From Pseudoflavonifractor sp050943825 (lineage in GTDB: Bacteria > Bacillota > Clostridia > Oscillospirales > Oscillospiraceae): 64,000 nt of DNA. Made by a program: the position numbers and the translations under genes. The stretch is taken from positions 1 through 64,000 of the forward strand of contig NZ_JBMNPX010000007.1 in assembly GCF_050943825.1 (NCBI RefSeq), read 5' to 3'. Below are positions 52,414 through 60,793 of this stretch, in pieces; the stretch's first letter is position 1, and every line of letters begins with the position of its first letter. The notes below the pieces were generated by a model that saw only the letters and a program-made list of their open reading frames with translations, had not been told where the DNA came from and made no database searches.

Positions 52414-52741
52414 GGCCGTCCTCCTCTCCCTCTTCCAGCCGGTACTGGCGGTAGTCCGCCGCCTGGCGCTCCAGCCGCTCATACTCCGCCGCCAGCGCTG
52501 CCCGGCCCGCCGGGGTGATAAGGTAGCTCCGCCTGCGGCCCTCCACTTTGGTCTCCCGGATCATGCCCGCCCTGGCGAACTCCTCCAGCAGGTTGTACAG
52601 GGTGCCGGGCCCTACTGCCACCCGGCCCTGGGTCATGTCCGCCACCCGCTCCATTACGTCCATGCCGCAGCACTCGTTCTGGAGACTGAGCAGAATATAG
52701 AACATCTGCTCCGTCAGGGTGCGGAATTTTTCCCGTGCCAT
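52370..52741 (-). CDS. PadR-family regulator
   Basis: A 123-residue PadR repressor with a winged helix (about 7-82: LTEQMFYILLSLQNECCG to SYLITPAGRAAL) and a C-terminal dimerisation helix (about 85-110). PadR proteins commonly sense membrane or antimicrobial stress. Two equal-spaced operator-like sites flank its start, so it probably represses itself and the DUF2812 gene. The 44-nt overlap couples translation of the two. Confidence 0.9.
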   Translation of the reverse strand: MAREKFRTLTEQMFYILLSLQNECCGMDVMERVADMTQGRVAVGPGTLYNLLEEFARAGMIRETKVEGRRRSYLITPAGRAALAAEYERLERQAADYRQYRLEEGEEDGHGELGIQAGAVPVL

Positions 52742-52756
52742 GGTCTCACCTCCGTA

Positions 52757-52814
52757 TATCGAATATCGTTATTCTTCCCGCTCTCATTGTATTATCGATG
52801 TTCGATATTGTCAA
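52757..52814 (-). promoter_or_regulatory. padR promoter with twin operators
   Basis: TTGACA (52809-52814), 17 bp, TACAAT (52786-52791) on the minus strand. A TATCGA-N3-TCGATA palindrome (52793-52807) lies in the spacer and a one-mismatch copy (52757-52771) lies downstream, centred 36 bp away. Both could bind PadR dimers. Confidence 0.8.
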
Positions 52815-52820
52815 GCAGAA

Positions 52821-52854
52821 AATCCCCGCCGCCGGTTTTCCGGCAGCGGGGATT
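52821..52854. terminator. Terminator of the S-adenosylhomocysteinase gene
   Basis: AATCCCCGC stem with one internal mismatch and an inner GCCGG stem around TTTT; it begins 9 bp beyond the gene's stop on the minus strand. Confidence 0.75.
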
Positions 52855-52862
52855 CAAAATTC

Positions 52863-54107
52863 TCAGGCCTTCCAGCCGTTGAGGTACTCCACCTGATCGG
52901 GGGTCAGGGTGTCAATGGACAGACCCAGAGCAGCCAGCTTCACCCGGCCAATCTGGTCGTCAATCTCATCGGGCACATTGTAGACCTTCTTCTCCAGGCC
53001 GTCCCGATGCTTGGCCAGCCACTCCAGCGCCAGGGCCTGGACGGCAAAGGACATGTCCATAATCTCAGCGGGGTGGCCGTTTCCGGCGGCCAGGTTCACC
53101 AGGCGGCCCTCACCGATGACGTTGAGCACACGGCCGTCGGGCAGGGTGAAGCCCTCAATATTGTCCCGGCGCAGCTCACGCTTCACCGCCATCTTGGCCA
53201 GACCCGCCACGTCCACCTCGCAGTCAAAGTGACCGGCGTTGGTGAGCAGGGCGTTGTTCTTCATCACGGCGAAGTGGGCGGGGGTGATCACGTCCTTGCA
53301 GCCGGTGACGGTGACGAACACGTCGCCGATCTTGGCGGCCTCGTCCATCTTCATCACCCGGAAGCCCTGCATGGTGGCGTCCAGTGCCTTGAAGGGGTCC
53401 ACCTCGCAGACCACCACGTCGGCGCCCATGCCCTTGGCCCGCATGGCCACGCCCTTGCCGCACCAGCCGTAGCCGGCCACCACCACGGTCTTGCCCGCCA
53501 CAATGAGGTTGGTGGTGTGCATGATGGCGTCCCACACGGACTGGCCGGTGCCGTACTTGTTGTCATAGTAGTGCTTGGCCTTGGCGTCGTTGACCGCCAT
53601 CATGGGGCAGGGCAGGATGCCCTCCCGCTCCCGGGCACGCAGGCGCAGGATGCCGGTGGTGGTCTCCTCGCAGCCGCCGATGAGGTTCTCCGCCAGGTCG
53701 GCCCGCTTGCCGCCCAGCAGATGGACCAGGTCGCCGCCGTCGTCCACAATCAGGTGAGGCTTGTGGGAGAGTGCCTGGACCAGATGGTCCTCGTACTCCT
53801 CTGCCGTGGCGCCGTGGACGCCGAAGGTCTCCACGCCCAGGCTGGCCAGACCGGCGGCCACATCGTCCTGGGTGGACAGGGGGTTGGAGCCGGTGAGCCG
53901 CACCTCAGCGCCGCCCTTGGCCAGCACCAGGCCCAGGTTGGCGGTCTTGGCCTCCAGGTGGACGGACACGGTCACCCGCAGCCCGGCAAAGGGCTTCTCC
54001 TTCTCAAAACGGGCCTCAATCCCGCTGAGGGCGGGCATAAAATCCCGTACCCACTGGATCTTTCTGCGGCCGGATTCGGCCAGGGACATATCTCTTACCA
54101 CGCTCAT
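52863..54107 (-). CDS. ahcY: S-adenosylhomocysteinase
   Basis: A 414-residue NAD-dependent hydrolase that splits S-adenosylhomocysteine to homocysteine and adenosine. The NAD-binding GYGWCGKGVA motif, the family signature VYNVPDEIDDQIGRVKL and the NAGHFDCEVDV motif are intact. It removes the inhibitory product of SAM-dependent methyl transfer and fits functionally with metK nearby. The ATG is preceded by GAGG. Its promoter is not obvious. Confidence 0.95.
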   Translation of the reverse strand: MSVVRDMSLAESGRRKIQWVRDFMPALSGIEARFEKEKPFAGLRVTVSVHLEAKTANLGLVLAKGGAEVRLTGSNPLSTQDDVAAGLASLGVETFGVHGATAEEYEDHLVQALSHKPHLIVDDGGDLVHLLGGKRADLAENLIGGCEETTTGILRLRAREREGILPCPMMAVNDAKAKHYYDNKYGTGQSVWDAIMHTTNLIVAGKTVVVAGYGWCGKGVAMRAKGMGADVVVCEVDPFKALDATMQGFRVMKMDEAAKIGDVFVTVTGCKDVITPAHFAVMKNNALLTNAGHFDCEVDVAGLAKMAVKRELRRDNIEGFTLPDGRVLNVIGEGRLVNLAAGNGHPAEIMDMSFAVQALALEWLAKHRDGLEKKVYNVPDEIDDQIGRVKLAALGLSIDTLTPDQVEYLNGWKA

Positions 54108-54261
54108 GGCATATGCCTCCTCAAGGTGTGTTTTGTCGGTTTTTCCAGTTTAACATACTTTTCCTCCCGGTGGAAGAATGTTCACAGATTTTTTATTTAC
54201 TTCTCGAAGAAAAGCGGGTAGAATGATGCACAGCACAATTTGATTGTTAGGAGGACTTGCC

Positions 54262-55152
54262 TTGCGCTCCATTGACAGCTGGTTTGACCGCTTCTGCAGA
54301 AAGCATCCCAGGCTGGCCATCCCCAACCTGATGATGTACATTGTCATCGGTACCGCCATTGTCTACATTCTGGACCAGTTCGGTCCCTTCCCCATCTCCA
54401 ATTATCTGGCCTTCGATCTCTACCATATCATCCACGGCCAGGTGTGGCGGCTTATCACCTTTATCTTTATCCCCCTGAACGACAACCCATTCTGGTTCAT
54501 CCTCTCACTGTATATGTACTGGTGGATCGGCAGAGCGGTGGAGCGGGAGTGGGGCAGCACCAAGTTCACCGTGTTCTACGGTACCGGCGTGCTGATGAAT
54601 ATCCTGTCCAGTCTGATCCTGTCCCTGTTTCTGGGCGGCTTCACCACCTCTATCCCCATCCTGTACGGCGCGGACTACCTGAACATGTCCCTCTTCTTCT
54701 CCATGGCCACCCTGTTCCCCGACCTGACCATCCTGCTCTTCTTCGTCATCCCCCTGAAGGCCAAGTGGCTGGCCTGGATTGACGCGGCCTTCTTCCTCTT
54801 CGGCATCGGCAAGGGCTTGGTGTATACCGTGATTTACGGGCCCATCATGCTGGTGATGGTCATCCCGCCCGTTGTTGCCATCCTCAACTATGTTCTCTTC
54901 TTCTGGTCGGACATTGGGGAGTTCTGCACACGTACCTTCCGCCGTGCCAGGCACCAGACCTCCCGCCAGACCATCAACTTCAAGCAGGCCACCCGCCACG
55001 CCCAGCAGCAGAAGGGGTACATCCACAAGTGCGCTGTCTGCGGCAAGACCGACACCGACTACCCCGACGAAGAGTTCCGCTACTGCTCCAAGTGCAACGG
55101 CTACTACTGCTACTGCTCCGAGCACATCCACAACCACGTGCATATTGAGTGA
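54262..55152 (+). CDS. Rhomboid-like membrane protein with C-terminal zinc ribbon
   Basis: A 296-residue protein with six predicted membrane segments in a rhomboid-like layout, including a WRLITFIFIP stretch after helix 1 and a GxxxN-type helix, followed by a soluble tail with a CxxC/CxxC zinc-ribbon (CAVCGKTDTDYP to CSKCNGYYC, about 252-286) and HIHNHVH end. The rhomboid catalytic GxSG motif is not seen, so it may be a pseudoprotease. The start is a TTG at 54262 with AGGAGG. It is monocistronic. Confidence 0.75.
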   Translation: MRSIDSWFDRFCRKHPRLAIPNLMMYIVIGTAIVYILDQFGPFPISNYLAFDLYHIIHGQVWRLITFIFIPLNDNPFWFILSLYMYWWIGRAVEREWGSTKFTVFYGTGVLMNILSSLILSLFLGGFTTSIPILYGADYLNMSLFFSMATLFPDLTILLFFVIPLKAKWLAWIDAAFFLFGIGKGLVYTVIYGPIMLVMVIPPVVAILNYVLFFWSDIGEFCTRTFRRARHQTSRQTINFKQATRHAQQQKGYIHKCAVCGKTDTDYPDEEFRYCSKCNGYYCYCSEHIHNHVHIE

Positions 55153-55159
55153 TTAACCC

Positions 55160-55187
55160 GGAGCCGGAGGCCAACGCCTCCGGCTCC
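55160..55187 (+). terminator. Hairpin after the rhomboid-like gene
   Basis: A 12-bp stem (GGAGCCGGAGGC and complement) with a CAAC loop. It lacks a T-run. Confidence 0.55.
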
Positions 55188-55227
55188 GTCTCTCCGGGAC
55201 AAATGTCCGGCCTGCGAAAATTTTCTC

Positions 55228-55256
55228 TTGACAAATGACCGCATTGCTCCTATACT
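55228..55256 (+). promoter_or_regulatory. glnN promoter
   Basis: TTGACA (55228-55233), 17 bp, TATACT (55251-55256), about 200 bp before the gene. Confidence 0.85.
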
Positions 55257-55275
55257 TACGCTATCAGTTGAGAAC

Positions 55276-55317
55276 GAAGGTGTTCCGACCCCCATGGGTG
55301 GAGCATCTTCTTTTTTT
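55276..55317 (+). terminator. First leader terminator of glnN
   Basis: GAAGGTGTTCC pairs over 11 bp with GGAGCATCTTC (two wobbles) and is followed by seven T, about 20 nt after the likely transcription start. It would end most transcripts early unless avoided. Confidence 0.7.
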
Positions 55318-55332
55318 ATTTCCCTTCCCTGA

Positions 55333-55420
55333 CGGCAAGGATGCCGGAACGGGCTATTCTCCCTGTACAATCCAGCAATATGGCAGCAAAGGCGCTGCGG
55401 CAGATGCCGCGGCGCCTTTT
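55333..55420 (+). promoter_or_regulatory. ANTAR-type dual-hexaloop antiterminator and second terminator
   Basis: Hairpin P1 (55333-55346) is CGGC-AAGGAT-GCCG, and P2 (55383-55398) is GCAGC-AAAGGC-GCTGC. Both loops are six nucleotides with A at position 1 and G at position 4, the hallmark of ANTAR-protein target RNA. P2 overlaps the 14-bp stem of the terminator at 55388-55419 (followed by T), so the two structures exclude each other. Binding of an ANTAR regulator would open transcription into glnN. Confidence 0.7.
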
Positions 55421-55455
55421 GCATATTTCGGGCACAAATTTAAGGAGTGAGTGTT

Positions 55456-57531
55456 ATGAAGAAGATTCCCGCGCTGTTTGGCAGCATGGTGTTCAACGAG
55501 TCCGTGATGAAGGAGCGCCTGACCAAGGATGCCTACCGCGCCCTGTGCCGCACCATCAAGGAGGGCAAAGCCCTGGACCCGGCGGTGGCTGACGTGGTGG
55601 CCTCCGCCATGAAGGACTGGGCCGTGGAAAAGGGCGCCACCCACTTCACCCACTGGTTCCAGCCCATGACCGGTGTCACCGCCGAGAAGCACGACGCCTT
55701 CCTCTCCCCCTGCGGGGACGGCTCCGGCATCATGGAGTTCTCCGGCAAGGAGCTCATCAAGGGCGAGCCGGACGCCTCCTCCTTCCCCTCCGGCGGCCTG
55801 CGGGCCACCTTTGAGGCCAGAGGCTACACCGCCTGGGACCCCACCTCCTACGCCTTTATTAAGGACGACACCCTGTGCATCCCCACTGCCTTCTGCTCCT
55901 ACCGGGGCGAGATCCTGGACAAAAAGACCCCTCTGCTCCGGTCCATGGACGTGCTCAGCCGCGAGGCGGCCCGGGTGCTCAAGCTCTTCGGCAAGGAGGT
56001 CCGCCGGGTCACCGCCACCGTGGGTCCTGAGCAGGAGTACTTCCTAATCGACAAGGCCGACTACGCCAGGCGCCCCGACCTGATCCTCACCGGCCGCACT
56101 CTGTTCGGCGCTCCCGCACCCAAGGGCCAGGAGATGGAGGACCACTACTTCGGCTCCATCCGGCCCCGGGTGAAGGCCTTCATGGCCGACCTGGACGAGG
56201 AGCTGTGGAAGCTGGGCATCTACGCCAAAACCGAGCACAACGAGGTTGCCCCCAGCCAGCACGAGATGGCCCCCATCTTCACCACCGCCAACCTGGCCAC
56301 CGACCAGAACCAGCTGACCATGGAGGTGATGAAGAAGGTGGCAAACCGCCACGGCTTTGTCTGTCTGCTCCACGAAAAGCCCTTTGAGGGGGTCAACGGC
56401 TCGGGCAAGCACAACAACTGGGCCCTGTCCACCGACACCGGCGAGAACCTGCTGGACCCGGGCAAGACCCCCATGGACAACGCCCAGTTCCTCCTCTTCC
56501 TCACCGCCGTCATCCGGGCCGTGGATGAGTACCAGGACCTGCTGCGCATCTCGGTGGCCAGCGCCGGCAACGACCACCGCCTGGGCGGCAACGAGGCGCC
56601 GCCCGCCATCGTGTCCGTCTACGTGGGCGACGAGCTGTCCGGCGTGATCAGCGCTCTCATTCAGGGCACCGGCCACAGCGACGCCGCCCCCGGCAGCATG
56701 GACATCGGCGTCACCGCCCTGCCCCCCATTCCCCTGGACAACTCCGACCGGAACCGCACCTCCCCCTTTGCCTTCACCGGCAACAAGTTTGAGTTCCGCA
56801 TGCCCGGCTCCTCCTTCAACATCGCCTGCCCCAACATCATGCTCAACTGCGCCGTGGCCGAGTCCCTGGGGCTGTACGCCGGGGAGCTGGAGCAGGCCAA
56901 AGACTTCGACGCCGCCCTCTCCGCCCTCATCCGCCGGGAGCTGTCCGCCCACAGCCTCATCCTCTTCAACGGCAACGGCTACGGCGCCGACTGGCCCGAG
57001 GAGGCCGCCCGCCGGGGTCTGATGAACCTGCACAACACCCCCGAGGCCCTGGAGCACTTCGACGACGCGAAAAACGTGGCCCTCTTCACCTCCCAGGGCA
57101 TCTACACCATGGAGGAGATCCACTCCCGCCAGGAGATCGCCCAGGAGGAGTACGCCAAGACCATCCTCATCGAGGCCAGAACCTCCCTGGACATCCTGCA
57201 CAAGCAGATCATCCCCGCCTGCATGGCCTACTCCACCCAGGTGGCCCAGGGCGCGGCGGTGAAGGGCTCCATCGGCGTCTCCGCCGACGGCGAGATCGCC
57301 CTGGTCCGCACCATCACCGGCAAGACCAGCGCCCTTATGGAGCGCACCGAGGCCCTGGATAAGGCCGTGACCGCTGTGCCCGAGTCTGTGAAGGAGAGCG
57401 CCCGGTACTGCGCCGAGACTGTCCTCCCCGCCATGGAGGCCGCCCGTGCCGTCGCCGACCAGCTGGAGCTGCTGGTGGACCGCGCCCACTGGCCCTTCCC
57501 CACCTACCGCGACCTACTCTTCTACGTGTAA
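55456..57531 (+). CDS. glnN: Type III glutamine synthetase
   Basis: A 691-residue GSIII enzyme that makes glutamine from glutamate and ammonia. The GSIII-specific size and motifs are visible: GPEQEYFLID, NEVAPSQHEMAPI, NDHRLGGNEAPPA and RMPGSSFNIACPNIML. The ATG at 55456 has AAGGAGTG upstream; the GTG at 55447 would sit inside the site. The leader contains a putative ANTAR antiterminator, so expression probably follows nitrogen status. Confidence 0.95.
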   Translation: MKKIPALFGSMVFNESVMKERLTKDAYRALCRTIKEGKALDPAVADVVASAMKDWAVEKGATHFTHWFQPMTGVTAEKHDAFLSPCGDGSGIMEFSGKELIKGEPDASSFPSGGLRATFEARGYTAWDPTSYAFIKDDTLCIPTAFCSYRGEILDKKTPLLRSMDVLSREAARVLKLFGKEVRRVTATVGPEQEYFLIDKADYARRPDLILTGRTLFGAPAPKGQEMEDHYFGSIRPRVKAFMADLDEELWKLGIYAKTEHNEVAPSQHEMAPIFTTANLATDQNQLTMEVMKKVANRHGFVCLLHEKPFEGVNGSGKHNNWALSTDTGENLLDPGKTPMDNAQFLLFLTAVIRAVDEYQDLLRISVASAGNDHRLGGNEAPPAIVSVYVGDELSGVISALIQGTGHSDAAPGSMDIGVTALPPIPLDNSDRNRTSPFAFTGNKFEFRMPGSSFNIACPNIMLNCAVAESLGLYAGELEQAKDFDAALSALIRRELSAHSLILFNGNGYGADWPEEAARRGLMNLHNTPEALEHFDDAKNVALFTSQGIYTMEEIHSRQEIAQEEYAKTILIEARTSLDILHKQIIPACMAYSTQVAQGAAVKGSIGVSADGEIALVRTITGKTSALMERTEALDKAVTAVPESVKESARYCAETVLPAMEAARAVADQLELLVDRAHWPFPTYRDLLFYV

Positions 57532-57571
57532 TCCATTCTGCTTTCTCTAAAACACCTCACTCCGCCCTCAC

Positions 57572-57601
57572 GGCCGGGCTGCCTCTCATGGCGGCCCGGC
57601 C
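57572..57601 (+). terminator. Hairpin after glnN
   Basis: GGCCGGGC stem with a bulge and GCC/GGC inner pair; no T-run, so termination is uncertain. Confidence 0.5.
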
Positions 57602-57674
57602 GGAGGGCTGATTGTCGTGTCTGAGCACCGTTTCCGTGCTCATCCATCCCCTTTCAGAAAGGAAGAATATTTTC

Positions 57675-59039
57675 GTGTCAATCCATGAGGAATGCGGCGT
57701 CTTCGGTGTGCTGGACCCTGCCGGAGACTGCGCCCGCACCACCTATTACGGTCTCTTTGCCCTCCAACACCGGGGACAGGAGGCCTGCGGCATCGCCACC
57801 ATTCAGGACCGTGAGCTGGCCTTTCACAAGGACCTGGGCCTGGTGGGAGAGGTGTTCTCCCCCGAAATTCTGGACCGGCTGGGGGGCACCATGGCTGTGG
57901 GCCATGTGCGCTACGCCACCACCGGCGGCAGCCGCCGGGAGAACGCCCAGCCCCTGACCCTCAAGTACGTCAAGGGCACCCTGGCCGTGGCCCACAACGG
58001 CAATCTGGTCAACGCCGACCAGCTGCGCACCGCCTTTGAGTACCGGGGCGCCATCTTCCAGACCACCACCGACTCCGAGCTCATCGCCTACGCCATCGCC
58101 CAGGAGCGGCTCCGCTGTCCCTCCGCCGAGGAGGCGGTGTGCCAGGCTCTGAAGGGTCTGCGTGGCGCCTTCTCCCTCATCGTCATGTCGCCCCAGAAGC
58201 TCATCGCCGCCCGGGACCCCTGGGGCTTCCGGCCTCTGTGCATGGGCCGCCGGGGCGACGCGGTGATCTTCGCCTCCGAGACCTGCGCCCTTACCGCCGT
58301 GGGTGCCATCTTCGAGCGGGAGCTGGAGCCGGGTGAGATTGTAGTGGCCAGCCGGGATGGGGTGCACTCCATCCGTGAAAACTGCGTGGCCGCCTCCAGC
58401 CATATGTGCATCTTTGAGTACATCTACTTCGCCCGGCCCGACTCGGTACTCTGCGGTCAGTCAGTCCACGAGGCCCGGCGGAACGCAGGCCGCCTGCTGG
58501 CCCAGGAGTACCCGGCCGAGGCCGACGTGGTCATCGGCGTGCCCGACTCGGGCCTGGACGCCGCCATGGGCTACGCCGAGGCCTCCGGCATCCCCTACGG
58601 CGTGGGTCTGGTGAAGAACCGGTACATCGGCCGCACCTTCATCACCCCTGGCCAGGAGAGCAGAGAGCAGGCGGTGCGTATCAAGCTGGGCGCTCTGGCC
58701 AGCTGTGTGGCGGGCAAGCGGGTGGTCATGATTGACGACTCCATCGTCCGGGGCACCACCTCCCGACAGATTGTCTCCCTGCTGCGGGAGGCGGGGGCCA
58801 CGGCGGTCCACATGCGCTCCTCCGCGCCCCCCTTCATCGCCCCATGCTACTTCGGCACCGACATCCCCGACCGGAAGAACCTCATCGCCTGCCACCACTC
58901 GGTGGAGGAGATCCGGGACATGATCGGCGCCGACAGTCTGGGCTTTCTCAGCCTGGAGAGCCTGCACAAAATCGCGCCCCAGGCCAGCTGTGGTTTCTGC
59001 GACGGCTGCTTTACCGGCAATTACCCCGTCTGTGTCTGA
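57675..59039 (+). CDS. purF: Amidophosphoribosyltransferase
   Basis: A 454-residue enzyme of the first committed step of purine synthesis. After a short propeptide (MSIHEE) the catalytic N-terminal Cys opens CGVFGVLD; the PRPP-binding motif VVMIDDSIVRGTT is intact. Cys residues in the C-terminal CGFCDGC could ligate the Fe-S cluster seen in Bacillus-type enzymes. The start is a GTG at 57675 with AAAGGAAG about 11 nt before it. It stands apart from other pur genes. Confidence 0.95.
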   Translation: MSIHEECGVFGVLDPAGDCARTTYYGLFALQHRGQEACGIATIQDRELAFHKDLGLVGEVFSPEILDRLGGTMAVGHVRYATTGGSRRENAQPLTLKYVKGTLAVAHNGNLVNADQLRTAFEYRGAIFQTTTDSELIAYAIAQERLRCPSAEEAVCQALKGLRGAFSLIVMSPQKLIAARDPWGFRPLCMGRRGDAVIFASETCALTAVGAIFERELEPGEIVVASRDGVHSIRENCVAASSHMCIFEYIYFARPDSVLCGQSVHEARRNAGRLLAQEYPAEADVVIGVPDSGLDAAMGYAEASGIPYGVGLVKNRYIGRTFITPGQESREQAVRIKLGALASCVAGKRVVMIDDSIVRGTTSRQIVSLLREAGATAVHMRSSAPPFIAPCYFGTDIPDRKNLIACHHSVEEIRDMIGADSLGFLSLESLHKIAPQASCGFCDGCFTGNYPVCV

Positions 59040-59161
59040 GCCCTCCAGGCTCTGGCGGGTTGTGTCCGCCCCTCTGCAATGGTATAATGGCTGTATTCCA
59101 GCCATTATGCCATTTTTTATTGCGTCCGGCCGGTGTCCGGGCGCTTCCATACGGAGGTACT

Positions 59162-60745
59162 ATGATTCGAATTTCAAATATCCCCCTGCCCATCGGCGGC
59201 GGGGAAGCCCAGCTGAAGAAGAAGGCCGCCCACATTCTGGGCATAAAGCCCGACGCCGTGGTCCGTCTCTCTCTGGCCCGGCAGTCCATCGACGCCCGGA
59301 AGAAAAATGACGTCCACTATGTCTGCACTGTGGACGTGACCGTGGCCGACGAGGCCGGGATTATGGCCCGCTGCCGGGACAAAAACGTCTCTCTCCACGA
59401 GCATGTCCCCTACACCTTCCCGCCGGTGCGCCGGAGCTCCGCTCTGCCGCCGGTGGTGGTGGGCATGGGCCCCGCCGGGCTCTTCGCCGCCTTCTACCTG
59501 GCCCGTAACGGCATCCCCTCCATTGTGCTGGAGCGGGGCCGCCCGGTGGAGGAGCGGACCGCCGACGTGGAGCGGTTTTGGGCCACCGGCGTGCTCAATC
59601 CGGCCTCCAACGTCCAGTTCGGCGAGGGCGGCGCGGGCACCTTCTCCGACGGCAAGCTGACCACCGGCACCCACGACAGCCGGATCTCCACCGTGCTCCG
59701 CACGCTGGTGATGGCGGGTGCCCCGGAGGATATTCTCTACCAGCACAAGCCCCACATCGGCACCGACGTGCTGCGGGATGTGGTAAAAACCATCCGCCTG
59801 GAGCTCATCCGCCTGGGCTGCGACGTCCGCTTCGGCCACAAGCTGACCGGTCTGGGGCTGAAGGACGGCCGGGTGACCTCTCTGACAGTGGACGGCCCCA
59901 CCGGGCGGTACGACCTGCCCTGCGACGCCCTGGTGCTCTCCCCCGGCCACTCCGCCCGGGACACCTTCCAGATGCTGATGGACGCCGGGGTACCCATGGC
60001 CCCCAAGCCCTTTGCCATCGGCGTACGCATTGAGCACAGCCAGGCGGCTGTGTCGGCGGCCCAGTTCGGTCCCGCCTGGGAGCAGCTGCCCCCGGCAGAC
60101 TACAAGCTCTCCTGCCACCTGCCCGATGGCCGCAGCGCCTTTACCTTCTGCGTATGTCCCGGCGGCTCGGTGGTGGCCGCCGCTTCGGAACAGGGCCGGC
60201 TGGTGACCAACGGCATGAGCTGCCGGGCCCGGGACGGCGCTCTCATCAACGGCGGCTTCCTGGTGGGTGTCTCTCCCGCCGACTACGGCAGCGACCACCC
60301 CCTGGCGGGCGCCGCCTTCCAGGCCAGGTGGGAAGAGGCTGCCTTCCATCTGGGCGGCGGGGACTTCCGGGCCCCCGCCCAGACCGTGGGGGACTTTCTG
60401 GCGGGGGTACCCTCCAAAAAGCTGGGCAGCATTGAACCCACCTACCGGCCCGGCGTCACCCCCACCGACCTGGACCGCTGTCTGCCCGGCTTTGTGACCG
60501 GCACGCTCCGGGCCGCCCTGCCCATCTTTGACCGGAAGCTCCACGGCTTCGCCGCCCCTGAGGCGGTGCTCACCGGCGTGGAGACCCGCTCCTCTTCCCC
60601 GGTGCGCATCCTCCGGGACGACACCTTCCAGTCCCCCGTCCGCGGTCTGTATCCCTGCGGTGAGGGCGCCGGATACGCCGGCGGCATCATGAGCGCCGCT
60701 GTGGACGGCATCCGGGTGGCAGAGGCCATCGCTCAGGCCCTTTAA
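59162..60745 (+). CDS. FAD-dependent oxidoreductase (COG2509 type)
   Basis: A 527-residue flavoprotein. A small N-terminal domain (about 1-90) precedes the dinucleotide fold VVVGMGPAGLFAAFYLA (about 99-115) and the FAD-binding region ends PCGEGAGYAGGIMSAAVDGIRVAEA. This family is common in Clostridia and lacks a firm assigned substrate. GGAGG precedes the ATG at 59162; the longer frame from 58844 runs through purF. It follows purF by about 120 bp and may be co-transcribed. Confidence 0.88.
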   Translation: MIRISNIPLPIGGGEAQLKKKAAHILGIKPDAVVRLSLARQSIDARKKNDVHYVCTVDVTVADEAGIMARCRDKNVSLHEHVPYTFPPVRRSSALPPVVVGMGPAGLFAAFYLARNGIPSIVLERGRPVEERTADVERFWATGVLNPASNVQFGEGGAGTFSDGKLTTGTHDSRISTVLRTLVMAGAPEDILYQHKPHIGTDVLRDVVKTIRLELIRLGCDVRFGHKLTGLGLKDGRVTSLTVDGPTGRYDLPCDALVLSPGHSARDTFQMLMDAGVPMAPKPFAIGVRIEHSQAAVSAAQFGPAWEQLPPADYKLSCHLPDGRSAFTFCVCPGGSVVAAASEQGRLVTNGMSCRARDGALINGGFLVGVSPADYGSDHPLAGAAFQARWEEAAFHLGGGDFRAPAQTVGDFLAGVPSKKLGSIEPTYRPGVTPTDLDRCLPGFVTGTLRAALPIFDRKLHGFAAPEAVLTGVETRSSSPVRILRDDTFQSPVRGLYPCGEGAGYAGGIMSAAVDGIRVAEAIAQAL

Positions 60746-60753
60746 ACAGCAAA

Positions 60754-60786
60754 CAGCGCCTCCGGACCGAAAAACCGGAGGCGCTG
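60754..60786. terminator. Terminator between the FAD oxidoreductase and the Cthe_2159-like gene
   Basis: A 12-bp stem (CAGCGCCTCCGG and complement) around a 9-nt loop, between convergent genes. Confidence 0.8.
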
Positions 60787-60793
60787 CTCTGTC

